64,000 nucleotides of DNA. Source: Phymatolithon calcareum. Its lineage: Eukaryota > Rhodophyta > Florideophyceae > Hapalidiales. The notes under the pieces were generated by a model, which was not told the DNA's origin, ran no database searches, and saw nothing but the letters and a program-made list of their open reading frames with translations. Each line of letters starts with the position of its first letter. The stretch's first letter is position 1. Where the stretch lies: positions 186,001-250,000 of the forward strand of contig OZ345357.1 of the NCBI GenBank assembly GCA_977006965.1, written 5' to 3'. A program made the position numbers and the translations under genes. This document shows, one piece after another, positions 41,639 to 52,241 of the stretch.

Positions 41639-43105
41639 ATGTCCAACTCTACAGCGCGCCTATCAAGCGCCTTGTTGGTGGCCGACATGAACGACTTCCT
41701 CTCCCCCGCGCAGACCTGCGTGCTACCCCTTGAGGGCGGCGCAACGCCTGCTCCCGCAGGCTCAGTTCTGACGCCCATCATCCCGCGCTCCGCCCAACCC
41801 GCCCAATCTGCCGCAGATGCCTCTCCATCCACGAAAGCTACCATCACGTTGAGCGACTGTCTGTCCTGTTCGGGTTGCGTGACGACGGCGGAAACGGTAT
41901 TGCTATCCTCGGCGAGCGTGTCCAAACTGCGAAGCGATGTACTGAATGCATCGGCCGCTGAGCGCCGCTCGCGTTTCGCGGTTGCGGCGCTTTCGCAGCA
42001 GTCTGTCGCCTCCATTGCGGTTCGCACCGGGCTGACGCTGGAGAGTTGTGCGCGTCGATTGGCGCACTTTCTCAAGCATAACGTCGGATTCGATGCTGTG
42101 GTCGATCTGGCACTTGCAAGACGGATCGCGCTCGCGGAGGCGGGTGCGGAATTTGTAACACGGTTCAGAGGGAATAGAGGTCCCGTTGTGTGCTCGGCGT
42201 GTCCGGGATGGGTTACGTATGCTGAGAAGACGCAGGATGAGGTTGTGTTGCGGGCTATTTCTAACGTTCGGTCGCCGCAGGCTGTGCTTGGAGGTATTGC
42301 GAGACGGATATTGGGAGATGGGGATGGACGACGTGTGTGGGTGGCTACTGTCATGATGTGTCATGACAAGAAGATTGAGGCTTCGAGAGGTGAGTTTGTG
42401 GATGCGGATGGGGAAAGGGAAGTGGACTGTGTGTTGACGACGGGGGAGGTTTGCGAATTGTTAGAGGAATTTGGGTGTGACTTGCGGATGATGGCGGAAG
42501 GGGAATTGGATGAGAGGTTCTCGGTGGGAGATGATGGTGGATTTGGGGAGAATGTTGGAAGTGGGTCTGGGGGGTATGCGGATTTTGTATTGCGGTATGC
42601 GGCGGAACGGTTGTTGGGGGTTGTGTTACCGGATGGGAAGTTGAAGATGGAAAAGGCAAGTAGATCGGGGGATATGCAGTCGATTGTTGTGTGTAATGCG
42701 GATGGGACGAAACAACTTCGGTTTGCGCTTGCGTATGGGTTTCGAAGTTTGCAGAGTATTTTGCGCAAAATGCGAAAAGGGGAATGCTCTTTTGATTATA
42801 TTGAGCTTATGGCTTGTCCAGGAGGATGTAATAATGGGGGTGGACAATTGCCGCTTGTTTTAACAGACGAATTGAGAGCTGATGATGCACGGGCTATGAA
42901 AGTTGCAAATAGCACGTTGCTGCAAAGTGTCGAAAAGGTATACTCGTCTGCTCCGAATGTACCCATGTCAAAGGCTGCAAAGAGAGTTGACGATGTGTAC
43001 AATAATGTAATAGAGGGGCAAATCGGAAGTGCGGTGGCAATCAAAGCATTGCATTCAAATATCGTTTCAAGGAAGACTTTGTCAGGAGGTTCACTGGCAT
43101 GGTAA
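41639..43105 (+). CDS. NAR1: Cytosolic Fe-S assembly factor NAR1 (iron-only-hydrogenase-like)
   Basis: 488 residues, intronless. NAR1 links the early scaffold to the CIA targeting complex that inserts Fe-S clusters into cytosolic and nuclear proteins. The N-terminal cluster ligands are all present: Cys27 in SPAQTC, then Cys74, Cys77 and Cys80 in DCLSCSGC. The hydrogenase-like cluster ligands are seen in CSACPGWVTYAEK, MMCHDKK and MACPGGCNNGGGQ. The protein ends in Leu-Ala-Trp; many CIA clients end in [LIM]-[DES]-[WF], so the Ala is a small deviation. The start at 41639 is chosen because SSALLVADMNDFLSP matches the family N-terminus; 41606 is an in-frame alternative. Confidence 0.93.
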   Translation: MSNSTARLSSALLVADMNDFLSPAQTCVLPLEGGATPAPAGSVLTPIIPRSAQPAQSAADASPSTKATITLSDCLSCSGCVTTAETVLLSSASVSKLRSDVLNASAAERRSRFAVAALSQQSVASIAVRTGLTLESCARRLAHFLKHNVGFDAVVDLALARRIALAEAGAEFVTRFRGNRGPVVCSACPGWVTYAEKTQDEVVLRAISNVRSPQAVLGGIARRILGDGDGRRVWVATVMMCHDKKIEASRGEFVDADGEREVDCVLTTGEVCELLEEFGCDLRMMAEGELDERFSVGDDGGFGENVGSGSGGYADFVLRYAAERLLGVVLPDGKLKMEKASRSGDMQSIVVCNADGTKQLRFALAYGFRSLQSILRKMRKGECSFDYIELMACPGGCNNGGGQLPLVLTDELRADDARAMKVANSTLLQSVEKVYSSAPNVPMSKAAKRVDDVYNNVIEGQIGSAVAIKALHSNIVSRKTLSGGSLAW

Positions 43106-43354
43106 GGTTTAGAAGATAGAGTAGAAATCATTACTGACTTTTAGGTAAAACAGTATTGTACAGTACAATATATACGCTAAAGTTATTCCTCTTCTACATT
43201 CGTCAAAAGCAAGGTCGAACTCTCTAGCATTCATCACTCTCAACTTTGTACAACGGTGAATAATAACGTTACGATATAAGAAACATAATCTACATATTCC
43301 ATTATACTGTACTTGCGGCGGGGCAGTTCAATCTCGAGTGCATTCATCAACGGC

Positions 43355-44486
43355 TTACTTATGTCCATTGAAAAGAGCATGCTTAACCCACATGCTCATC
43401 ATGGACTGTGCATGCTCCCCGCAGCATTTCTGCGCATCTCGTGAAATCTGTTCGAGTTCCGCTGCCGCCTTTCCGTTCGGATTCTTCCGGTCCTGTGTGG
43501 AGTACCCACGTCGATGGGCAGGCGCTTTGTTGAGATGAGTAGAAGCACTTGAAATTTTGCCACCGAGATCATTAAGTTGCTGCACGACATAGTCCTTGCT
43601 TTGAATAAGTGGCGAGGTAGAGAGGGCACGAGCCCAATATTTGTTCCACAGGAGGTCTAGTAATGATGCGTCGAGGGTACTCTTAAAATACGACACCTGC
43701 AGCGGATAGTAGCTTTCGCAATGCACGCCAAAGTCTTCAATCTTGTTCAGAGGGATTGTCTGATACTCACTGGGACCCTCATCACGTCGCTTGTAGTCCG
43801 GAGGATATGTACGAAAGGCACCGAGGTCCACTTTTCCCGCCGATATCGTCCGCACTGGATCTATCACTATGGCGAGAAACGGGTCACCGTATTGTTGATG
43901 TGTGCTCTGTGTCTGCACATCAATGCCGCTCAGCCAGCATCCATATCCTGCAGACATGCATCAATCAGGTTAGAACGAACGAACGAATGAACACATACAT
44001 TGATATTTGACGTCGGATTGGATTTCCAAATTTACAAAAACTGGAAGTGACATACATACCTGGATGTGAATGATACCAGCCGACAACATTTTCACGCCGA
44101 CCAAGCTTTGGGCACGGAGTTGTATAGTTCACTAGAAATTCATTGCCTTCTTGGCCAGCATTCACGCGAGTTTCGGTACCTTCGACGGGGAGGGGGAATA
44201 CATCGAGGACTACAAATGCTCTGCCCTCAATCTTTCCCTGCATGGATCCCATCACCTCTATGGCACCACCGGAACGGGCGTGCATAACCATTTTGATGAG
44301 AGCGACAGCGGAGATATGTACGTCCTTAAACCAGTTTGGATCTTGCGCCCATGGTTTCGCTGCGCGAATAGCCTCTTGTTCTTCATCGTCGTAAAAATAT
44401 CGGGTGTCATCCGCCTCGCCACCGACATTCTTAATGTCGTTTTCCACTTCGAATATCTGTCGCGCTTGCGCCGCACCCACACTCAT
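43355..44486 (-). CDS. CSN5: COP9 signalosome subunit 5 (deneddylase), two exons
   Basis: Exons 44486-44060 and 43947-43355 give 339 residues. The 112-bp intron splits the Gly codon of the JAMM motif. CSN5 is the zinc metalloprotease that removes NEDD8 from cullins. The MPN+ motif is complete after splicing: Glu in GAIEVMG, then HSHPG joined to YGCWLSGID. Other family blocks are [61 protein letters not shown] and [11 protein letters not shown]. The ATG at 44486 is the first in frame and gives a normal N-terminus. A full signalosome is therefore likely in this organism. Confidence 0.95.
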
Positions 44487-45058
44487 CGTGTCTACCGTAG
44501 TCGAATGTGGTACTGTAGCCAGTCGACTGTTGACGATGCCGGTTTCGCTGATCCATGAATCCTGCAGAAACTCCAAAACGCATCATACACTGTGAGACAC
44601 GTGTGAACCTTGATCCTGTGGCCAGGAAACTGGGCAACGGAATGCATGGGTGAATCTGATTTTTTCTAATTCAAGGTCAGGGCGTTATTCTGCCTAGGGA
44701 GAGACTACCGCTTCCAACTTCTCAATCAGGAAAACCAGTGGAATGTTCCCGGAAAACTGATATGCAGTTTCATTGGAAACAGGAGTACGAAACACTGGTC
44801 CATGAACGATGGCGTTCCCGAAAAACAAGAAAGAATGAAGGCAAATGTGCTTGCCACACAAGCAGTCGTCAACTATAAACAAAAACTACAGTACATACAC
44901 TACGGCATAATCTATTCACGAGAGAAAATATTTAGAGCCGCAACGCAAAGGCCGCAGCGAAGAGAAGAGAAGTGAGATCGAACAGCGCGCAAGCAGAGCT
45001 ACTGTCCACAAAAAGAATAACAAGAAAGCAACAACTCATTGAGTACGATCGCCACACG
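44487..45058. other. Intergenic, CSN5 / PITP-2
   Basis: About 570 bp. An open stretch at 44694-44882 (minus) reads protein-like and follows a TTGTTTATAG acceptor-like site, but no start codon or upstream exon is visible. ACTACAGTACATAC lies near 44885-44898. Confidence 0.4.
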
Positions 45059-46182
45059 TTACAAAAGCACCTCCTCCTCGCTGTAGTCGTGCGCGGTGTT
45101 CTTCATAGCTTCTTCGCTCATGTATTCAGGGTCATTGAATCGAGCATTGACATTCTCTGCCGTCCGTGCCTCAATCTGGTTAATATCCTCTATAGACAGA
45201 TCCCACCAATCGTCCATCCATACAAACAGCTTCCGATGAATATCAATAAACCCGTTAGGGATAAGCCCACGCGTAGCCCATCGCTGAACGAATCGTCTCA
45301 ATCCAAACCCAGTAAACTCCATCTTGACAACTTTGTAGCAACACATCGTATGCTTCGGATTGCTCCCACCACCTTTGAAGAACTCTATCGGCTTTCCATC
45401 GTCCCTCTGCTTCACGCAGAAATCACTCTCTTCACCTGTGCCTGTCTGCGAAGACACTCCCGCGGAACTGCATCCATTGCTGGCAGAAGCTTCACCGTTT
45501 TCTTCAAATTCATCGTCGGAAACTCCCTCGTTCATCTTCCACCAATTGGGTTGAAGAAGACCGCGTGGACATTTTTCCGAAATAAAAGTCGACGGATCCT
45601 CAGTCGGCAATTTTCTCGGCACATTACCAGCAATATCGAGGTAAAACACTTGTCGTTTGGAGAGGTCTTCTTCATTTAGAGATACAGCATTCTCCTCATT
45701 ATCAACACCTTCCAAATGATTACTGTCAATGCTGAGATAAAACCGATCGCCCAGAAATGGATTACGATATATAGTTCTGCATCGTGACCCCTTCGAACTG
45801 GAAAACCAAGACGACTCATGAATTTCCGTTGCACTCAACGGCATAAAACGACGCAACATTGCCGGTACACGAGAACGGAAACGAAGCACCTTCTCGGTGT
45901 ACACGCCGCCGTCAGGCATGCCGACCACTTCTCCAGGGCCGAATGTTTCATTCTTCAAAATTTCAATGCCCTCCCCGGGGTTCACACCCGTGGTAGCCTC
46001 CGCCACACGCGCCACAACATATCGCAACGCGCGGTTATACTGCGGAACGAACAAACGTGAGGTGATGCAAAGGTCAGAGGGTGATTTGGGCGGGAAAAAC
46101 AGCGCGTGTGCAAATGTGGAGGACGACCACTCACCTCGCTAAGACTTATGGGCAACGGGAGACGGTATTCGACAACAATCAT
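45059..46182 (-). CDS. Diverged phosphatidylinositol transfer protein, two exons (PITP-2)
   Basis: Exons 46182-46135 and 46039-45059 give 342 residues. The 95-bp intron is GTGAGT...CCGCAG. The PITP pattern is present: MIVVEYRLPLPISLSE, GEGIEILKNETF, GGVYTEKVLRF, a tail with KLFVWMDDWWDLS and the MCCYKVVKMEF strand. It is about 65 residues longer than PITP-1. Most of the excess is an acidic Ser/Gly insertion (around residues 185-245, SDDEFEENGE and GTGEESDF) placed where PITP-1 has a short loop before the MCCYKVVKF strand. The intron sits one nucleotide away from that of PITP-1. Lipid binding is likely; which lipid is open. Confidence 0.88.
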
Positions 46183-47151
46183 GGGACTACCTGTGCGCGC
46201 GCTCCGCGAGCGCGGACGGACGGAGTCGGGACTCGCGACTTGTCGGCGGCTATGTCGTTGCTTTCTTGCTTTCTTGCTTGCTTGCTTCCGTGCCGGTGCA
46301 AAAATGCCGGGGAGAAAAGAGGAGGAAGGTGCGGACAGCGGGATATGTCCAGAGTGAGCAGCAGCGGGAGACGTAAGGATTATGGTGTACGCATCAGACC
46401 AGACCCAATCGGAAGTGAAGAGGGCGGTTCTGAAGGCAGATTTTGAAACAATTGTGCTCTTCCGGTTCGTATTGGGTTTAACCAATAGTCATACAGAATG
46501 GAACATTGGAATCATAACAACGGTGTTCTTGCGAACGGGCTTCACCCACCAGATGATTGGAAATGGCGTGACCATCTCAAGGTCTTCAGCTGAAGAGCAA
46601 TGTCAAACGCCTTTTTCGACATTCTACAGTGTATGGTTATCGCTGTATTGGATATCACGCTCGTATTAAACATTCTACAGTACTGTATAGCATTCTTCGG
46701 CAGGGCTTAGAGGTTTCATATTGAAGCTAAAGTTTTAACAAATACCTTTTCTGCTGACATTGCGCTGCGCTTCCCGCAACATGTCGCGTGCGACATAGTA
46801 CGGGCTTGCTACACATTGGCCGGTGAGGCACCGATTGCAAGGGTATTTTATTTGCAGCAAACCCAGAAAAATCCCTTTGACATTCGCGAAAAACTTCTTT
46901 GTGCAGCACATCCCGCCTGACTCACCAGGCAACCATGCACCACGAAACTGCTGTCCCGCCATTCTAACGCTACCACTCACTTTCACCACGAAGAACTCGT
47001 GATCGACCACTCTATGTCTCCGAGCAAACAGGAGCAAGCAAGAAAGTGATATGAAGAGTTAAACAGATTTCTCAGTTACTTTAATGGACGAAAACGACAT
47101 CCCGCTCTGCAAGCCTACCAGCACCTGCTGAATTCTACGGCATACTCGGAG
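46183..47151. other. Intergenic, PITP-2 / microprotein
   Basis: About 970 bp. Includes a TTGC/TTTC-rich tract at 46262-46287, CTACAGTACTGTATAG at 46676-46691 and the doubtful small ORF at 46735-46962. Confidence 0.4.
46735..46962 (-). CDS. Doubtful small ORF, possibly spliced
   Basis: The open frame from the ATG at 46962 encodes 75 residues with five cysteines (CC, then CNRC and C). A good donor (GTGAGT at 46925) and an acceptor (TGTAG ending at 46809) would remove 117 nt, the usual intron size here, leaving a 36-residue product ending RNVSRKGIC. Either form may be chance. No family recognised. Confidence 0.22.
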   Translation of the reverse strand: MAGQQFRGAWLPGESGGMCCTKKFFANVKGIFLGLLQIKYPCNRCLTGQCVASPYYVARDMLREAQRNVSRKGIC

Positions 47152-47313
47152 CTAAAACTCCTTCTTCAGCAACGGGTCATTAGCGTACAGCAACGTATCC
47201 GTGCTCGGGTCCATGGACATAAGCGTTCCGATAGCGCCGGCAAGAATGACAATAAGCCCAACAGAGCTCCAAAACACAACTTGAAACATATCGTCGTCCA
47301 TCGCGGAAGACAT
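47152..47313 (-). CDS. Single-TM microprotein resembling the ATP6AP2 (renin receptor) tail
   Basis: 53 residues from the ATG at 47313. An acidic N-terminus (MSSAMDDDMF) precedes one membrane segment (VVFWSSVGLIVILAGAIGTL), then MSMDPSTDTLLY and a C-terminal KKEF. The order TM, MDP-x-x-D-x-x-x-Y and a short basic end matches the C-terminus of ATP6AP2, which sits in the V-ATPase membrane sector and carries an ER-retrieval signal; KKEF fits a KKXX signal. The large luminal domain is missing. The frame is open upstream without ATG and has a pyrimidine-rich stretch ending CCCACAG near 47374, so further exons cannot be excluded. Confidence 0.45.
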   Translation of the reverse strand: MSSAMDDDMFQVVFWSSVGLIVILAGAIGTLMSMDPSTDTLLYANDPLLKKEF

Positions 47314-48006
47314 ATCGCTTCGACAAGCGACGAGCACGACGGAACGGAGCGCTTCGAAACTGTGGGCGACAACGACGAAGAAGACGGGCGCGCTGGGTGG
47401 CAACCGGTGTCTCGCAACTTCTCTCCAGCGCTTCCTTCACTTTTCGTTCACGCGGCTAGGCGGCCACTGTCAGCATTACCCGTGTCCCAGCACACTTGTG
47501 TGCACTGCACTTTGTAGTGCACATCTACTACTGTATCATGTACAGTGGGACACCTGTCGCACGACGCTATTTCACATGACAACAAGGATGATGTTGCCAG
47601 CTTTCTCCTATATCATACAGTACGTTACGATACGCGTGTTGCACAACAAGTGCGCGCGGTTTTCCCATTGGAAACAATTCACTTCTGGAAGAACCCTAAC
47701 TGTACACTCGGTGTGCACATGTGTATGACAAGCGCGATGATACAAAATTCAAGTGAAACTGGCATCTATGATAACGCAGATAATGAACTGTAAAGTTACA
47801 TCGACATCACACGCATTTGTCAAACATGATTCGAATTTCGACTACGTATCCTAGAATGACATACAGTAACTTGAATTGTGCTTACCTTGGATCAAATGCA
47901 CAACCGTCATGTCACCTCCTGGGAACCGAATGCATTCACCCCGTTCCGCCCCGCGCGCCACCACTCTCCCTCCCGCGGCATCGCCGATCTCTTCGCCCGT
48001 TCAACC
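47314..48006. other. Divergent intergenic region
   Basis: About 690 bp between the microprotein and the PAP2 gene. ACTGTATCATGTACAGT lies near 47531-47548. The PAP2 frame is open upstream to an ATG at 47896. Nothing else seen. Confidence 0.45.
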
Positions 48007-48867
48007 ATGAAGGAAGACCCCACCATGTCTCGCGGCGACCCTGCAGCCTGTGTGGGTCGTCGTGCGTTATTACTTGCACGACTTTGGGATTGGGGCTTCG
48101 TGATCATTGTACTCGGCGGAGGATACCTTGCCATCAGTCAACTCGTCGAACCGCGTCGACGATTTGTGGACATGAAGGATTATTCCATTCTAGCTAAGAA
48201 ACTTCCCGAAATTGTTCCAACTTACGCGCTTGCCGTTGGTGCCGTTCTCGCCACACTGGCTGTATTTTGCGTGTTTGAATTTCCGTTGGTACGAAGCAGG
48301 CATTTTCTGCCGTTGTTTAATATTTATATGCTGTGTTTTGTGGAGATTATGGGGACCACCTTACTGGTTACCGAGATTTTCAAGAATGTTGTCGGACGAC
48401 CTAGACCGTTCTTCCAGGAAGTGTGCAAGGACTATGTGAGTATAAAGTCGCTGAAATGTAAAGGGCTGGCCGATGAGGTGAAGGATGCGCGGAAATCATT
48501 CCCGTCCGGTCATTCCTCCACGGCGTTTGCGGCATTTGTGTTTCTCATGTTGTTCATGGCGAATAAGATGCGCGTTGCCGAGTCGCGCACGGCATGTCGT
48601 AGCATGAAACTTGCAGTGTTGTTGATACCGCTGCTGATTGCGTCGTCTGTGGCAGTGTCGAGGATTATTGATAATCATCATTTCCCCGCAGATGTGGTGG
48701 CCGGTGCGTTGTTGGGGACTGGAATTGCTTTTGGGGTGTGGTCTGCGAGGTGGCAGGAGATGGAGGAGATCAGAAAGGAGCATCAAGAGATTCTTCCAAT
48801 TACTGAACCGTTCGTGATTGACAATGAAGCAGAAAGAAGTGCGGCGACGTTGCCGGTTAGGGAGTGA
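48007..48867 (+). CDS. PAP2-family lipid phosphate phosphatase
   Basis: 286 residues from the ATG at 48007 (ACCATGA context); an in-frame ATG at 47896 would add 37 residues. An integral membrane enzyme that dephosphorylates lipid phosphates such as phosphatidic acid. The three catalytic motifs are present: KNVVGRPRP, SFPSGHSS and SRIIDNHHFPADVVAG, giving the Lys-Arg-Pro, Ser-Gly-His and Arg-His-Asp set. About six hydrophobic segments surround them, as in LPP-type enzymes. An insertion between motifs 1 and 2 (CKDYVSIKSLKCKGL) is also typical. Substrate choice is not readable. Confidence 0.9.
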   Translation: MKEDPTMSRGDPAACVGRRALLLARLWDWGFVIIVLGGGYLAISQLVEPRRRFVDMKDYSILAKKLPEIVPTYALAVGAVLATLAVFCVFEFPLVRSRHFLPLFNIYMLCFVEIMGTTLLVTEIFKNVVGRPRPFFQEVCKDYVSIKSLKCKGLADEVKDARKSFPSGHSSTAFAAFVFLMLFMANKMRVAESRTACRSMKLAVLLIPLLIASSVAVSRIIDNHHFPADVVAGALLGTGIAFGVWSARWQEMEEIRKEHQEILPITEPFVIDNEAERSAATLPVRE

Positions 48868-48883
48868 TTGTCGGATGGGAAAA

Positions 48884-48911
48884 ATGGATGGATGGATGGA
48901 TGGATGGATGG
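48884..48911. repeat. (GGAT)7 microsatellite
   Basis: Seven ATGG units shortly after the PAP2 stop codon. Confidence 0.95.
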
Positions 48912-49455
48912 TCTGTCGCCGTATCCAATGTGTCGTGGATACGGAGCGGTAGGTGTGAGACGTTCTCTATGGCAGTGGGAGAAGTTTGAGGGGGTTTGTC
49001 AAGGAGGATTGCTACAATTGAATGATTTCCTCTTCGGTTTTTTTACACAGTTGGGGACCATAGGATACTAACGCTGCAGAATTTGCGGTGGATGGAATTG
49101 TCGAGATTGATTGCTGGTTCTGCGGTGAAAGTGGCGGTTGGTTGGCATGTAGGATTTTTCGTAAAGTGAAGTGAAGAAGAGTTGTAAGGTACAGTACAAT
49201 ATACGACGGTGCTCACAAGCAAGCACAGTACAACACAGAGTTGGTAGTGTGCTGTACTAAACCCAACGATGAACTCGCGTGAAACCTGTAGGTATGCCGG
49301 GAAATTCGGTCAATTTCCGGCCTGCTTCAGACGCGGACAAAAATTCGAAACCGAATGTACAAATGAGCAGACAAGTGAATACAGTTGCGGTAATGAAGGT
49401 AAAGTTCTTCAATCCGGAGGAGAGCATTGAGAATCTACTAATGTGCAGTGCATAG

Positions 49456-49503
49456 AAGAGAAGAAAAGAGAAGAAAAGAGAAGAAAAGAGAAGAGAAGAA
49501 AAG
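49456..49503. repeat. GA-rich simple repeat (AGAAGAAAAG type)
   Basis: Repeated AAGAGAAGAAAAGAG units, purine-only on the plus strand. Confidence 0.85.
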
Positions 49504-51072
49504 AACGAACGAAAACATGTTAGGACAGAGAATAACATTGCATGTGAGGCACGGAACACACGGAAACAATTAAGTCGTGGTGAGCAGTTCATTCAACTTA
49601 CTTGTTTGACAGTTGCGCGTGCTGATGTGCGAGCAGCGGAATGGCAGCAGCTTCTTCATCGTAATACGCCATTTGACGACAGAAAAAGTACAAACCGAAC
49701 AACGTGTCTCCTCAATTGTATGCAACAGTTGGGCATTATATGTGAAATAAAGTGGGACTGCGTAGGAAGTATTGAGAGAGATTAAAGTCTGTGACGCAGA
49801 GTGCGTGATTAGTGAGTGTAAACTTGGTTGGTACGTACGGTGGAAGGGGAGGATAAGAAAAAACGCACGTGGTTCCACGTGAGCATGAAACAAGTAAGGG
49901 TGGATTTGTACGGTTACAGTGGTCAGGGCGAGGTGTTGTCTCTGGAGTACAAGCAGGATATGGAGGCTGATAACTGGATAGGGACGCGGTAGGGACATAA
50001 CATCCTTATAACAATGTCCAATAAGACTGAAAGATTGCATGCATGCAAATTAATTGGGCATCATGCGTAATTAATTTGCCGCTGTCCTCGCATGCGCAAC
50101 AGTTTCACAACTTTCATCCGCCTTCTGGGAGGGAGGCAGTCCCCTGAGCCTTCCCGCCCCGTAACTTTCGCAATCGATAATTGAGTTGAGCAGAAAAAAC
50201 GGGCAGCGTAGCCTTCATGATCTCCGGGCATCGCTGGTTTGCATCTGATATTTGGGACAGCTGTCCTTTTGTCTGAAGAATATTGGACATGTGTCGTGAA
50301 TACTGTACGGTACTGTAGTTTGCTCCGCCATGCCGTGGAATGGCGTAGAAATCTAATTTGAAAAGTTGTTGCGCTGCAAGCGTATAATACACGCTTGCAG
50401 TGTAACATGTGTACAGTAACAGAGCTCTTTTTCTCGTGAACTACAGTATAGTATAACGGCCCTGCTGTAGCTAGGTCAGTATATTTTTTCGGGAGACAAA
50501 GAGCGACTGCAATTGGCAAAGGTGAGTGACATGAAAAAAGGCAGTGGTGAATGTCCGTCTGAGGGGTTGGTTGGTGTATGGTCAGATATATAGAAGGCAG
50601 TCTGAAGCGGGAAGGGCGAAGGAGTGAATGCATTGCGCAGATCTAATGCAAGAACTGGACCAAAGAGACGAAGGGTGAAAGAATGAACGCATTGCGCAGA
50701 GCATTGACTGGAATTAACGGTCGACAGGTTTCAGTCCACATACATCTTTATCCCTGCACGACCACTCAGGAGACATCTTGTTATTACTGACGACACAGTA
50801 TCTATATACTGACTCGTCGACAAACCCTTATCCAACGGATTGGGGAATGATGCAGGCATGGCAATCTTCGAGGATACCTATTGGACCGCTTTTGGAGAAT
50901 ACCTCCGCTTGCACGCACGCACGCAAAGATTCGCACTCCCTTCTGCCTCCAACTGACTGATCGCGCATTTTGTTGTCAGACAGTCAGTGTGGGAGAACGA
51001 TTGAAGATCGCCGTCATTTTGTGGCGTTTCATCATGATCTTCCTCCACCGTCGCAGTATTCTCTCGCATCGT

Positions 51073-51103
51073 CACTGACATCATGATAATCATGATGTCA
51101 GTG
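51073..51103. repeat. 31-bp perfect palindrome
   Basis: CACTGACATCATGAT and its exact complement around one A. No adjoining gene. Confidence 0.85.
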
Positions 51104-51582
51104 TGCATGCATATTGCCCCACTCGCGTACCGCCGCTTCACTACCGATTACTCTACCGATGCAGCGTTTTAACCATTTGTTGCCACTTTCCGTCCAGCCA
51201 ACTTTTGGTTTTGGTGCGTGCATCCAAAAGAATACGATGACAACGACGATGACCGTCGTTGTCGTAGTATTCTATTGGAGTTTTTGTTTTCTTGCTATAT
51301 CAAGTGGAATATTCGTTCAAAATCCGGGCGGTTTCAATAAAGTCACTGCTTCTCTCTCTTGCTACGAGCCAACTAGGAAAGTAATCCTTGACGCAGATAT
51401 CTATTTAAAAACCAGAGCCTTTAGAGTTTTGAATCATTCATTCCTCACTCCCCGCTCCTTTATACCCTGGAGCAGCCAAATACAGTACACTACGCTAGCT
51501 AGTCCAAGCGCGTCCGAGGTCTACCACAGTCCGCTATTCTTTTCTTTAATGCAGAATGTGTTAATTAACGTCTGAACTTACC

Positions 51583-51870
51583 CTAGAGCAAGTTCTCATC
51601 GCTCAAATATTGGAGTATCTCTACGCGTCTCTCCATGCACAGATCTTCTACCGTTTTGTATCGCACTCTTCCGATGAATTGTCGTCGAGAGGCATTCCTC
51701 GCAGAACAGTGTAGGATGAGGTGCTCTACTGTCTCCTTGACGCCATACGCTATAGGAGAGACGCTTTGACACTTTCTATGAACGACCGATGCTGACCACC
51801 AATTACGAATTACAGGAGTGTTACGACACTGTATATTCTCCGCGCATACATGTGTCGCACTTGAAAGCAT
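51583..51870 (-). mobile_element. Non-LTR retrotransposon (LINE) 3' remnant
   Basis: A frame of about 95 residues carries C...GVKETVEHLILHCSA followed by RRQFIGR, the pattern of the Cys/His segment at the C-terminus of LINE reverse-transcriptase proteins (C...ETVEHLLL-C). No ATG and no upstream domain is seen, so it is a fragment. Confidence 0.55.
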
Positions 51871-52241
51871 TTGCTGTACGCGCTCGGTCAGAAAATGATA
51901 GAATTTATGCTACGATGACGTCCATCACTGCCAGGCAGACAGGAGTGCATGGCACTGATGAAAGACGGGCGTGAGCATTCGAAGGCACGTTGCGCCGATG
52001 TAGCCGACATAATTTTACTCCGTGAAAGTACTCATCAATCGACACTTTGAAACGCCCCGGAGGTTGTGCGCAATCTTCGTGTCGAAATATTATCAAAATG
52101 GGCATCCACGTCATTACACGAACGAACAATAACGTCATGCCACACTTCCTCCCTCATCCTTCCTTCCCGCTGTACCTCTCAGTGCACATCATCCATCCTG
52201 TGCATGACCGACCGACCATCCATAAACCGACCCAATCAGCA

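Larger units (their letters stand above)
48868..52241. other. Gene-poor stretch with repeats
   Basis: About 3.4 kb without a supported gene. It holds a GGAT microsatellite, a GAAAA/GAGAA-rich tract, a 31-bp palindrome, a LINE-type remnant and scattered GTAC-containing motifs (49188-49203, 50301-50318). The longer open frames, such as 50061-50633 (minus), lack features of real proteins. Confidence 0.45.

Noticed and set aside
44694-44882. Protein-like minus-strand frame after an acceptor-like TTTATAG
   Set aside because: It starts only at TTG, has a stop immediately upstream, and I find no upstream exon with an ATG in the gap. No family was recognised.
50061-50633. 190-residue minus-strand open frame
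   Set aside because: Irregular composition, no domain pattern, and it spans a CTGTAC-type palindrome and GC-skewed repeats. It looks like a chance frame.
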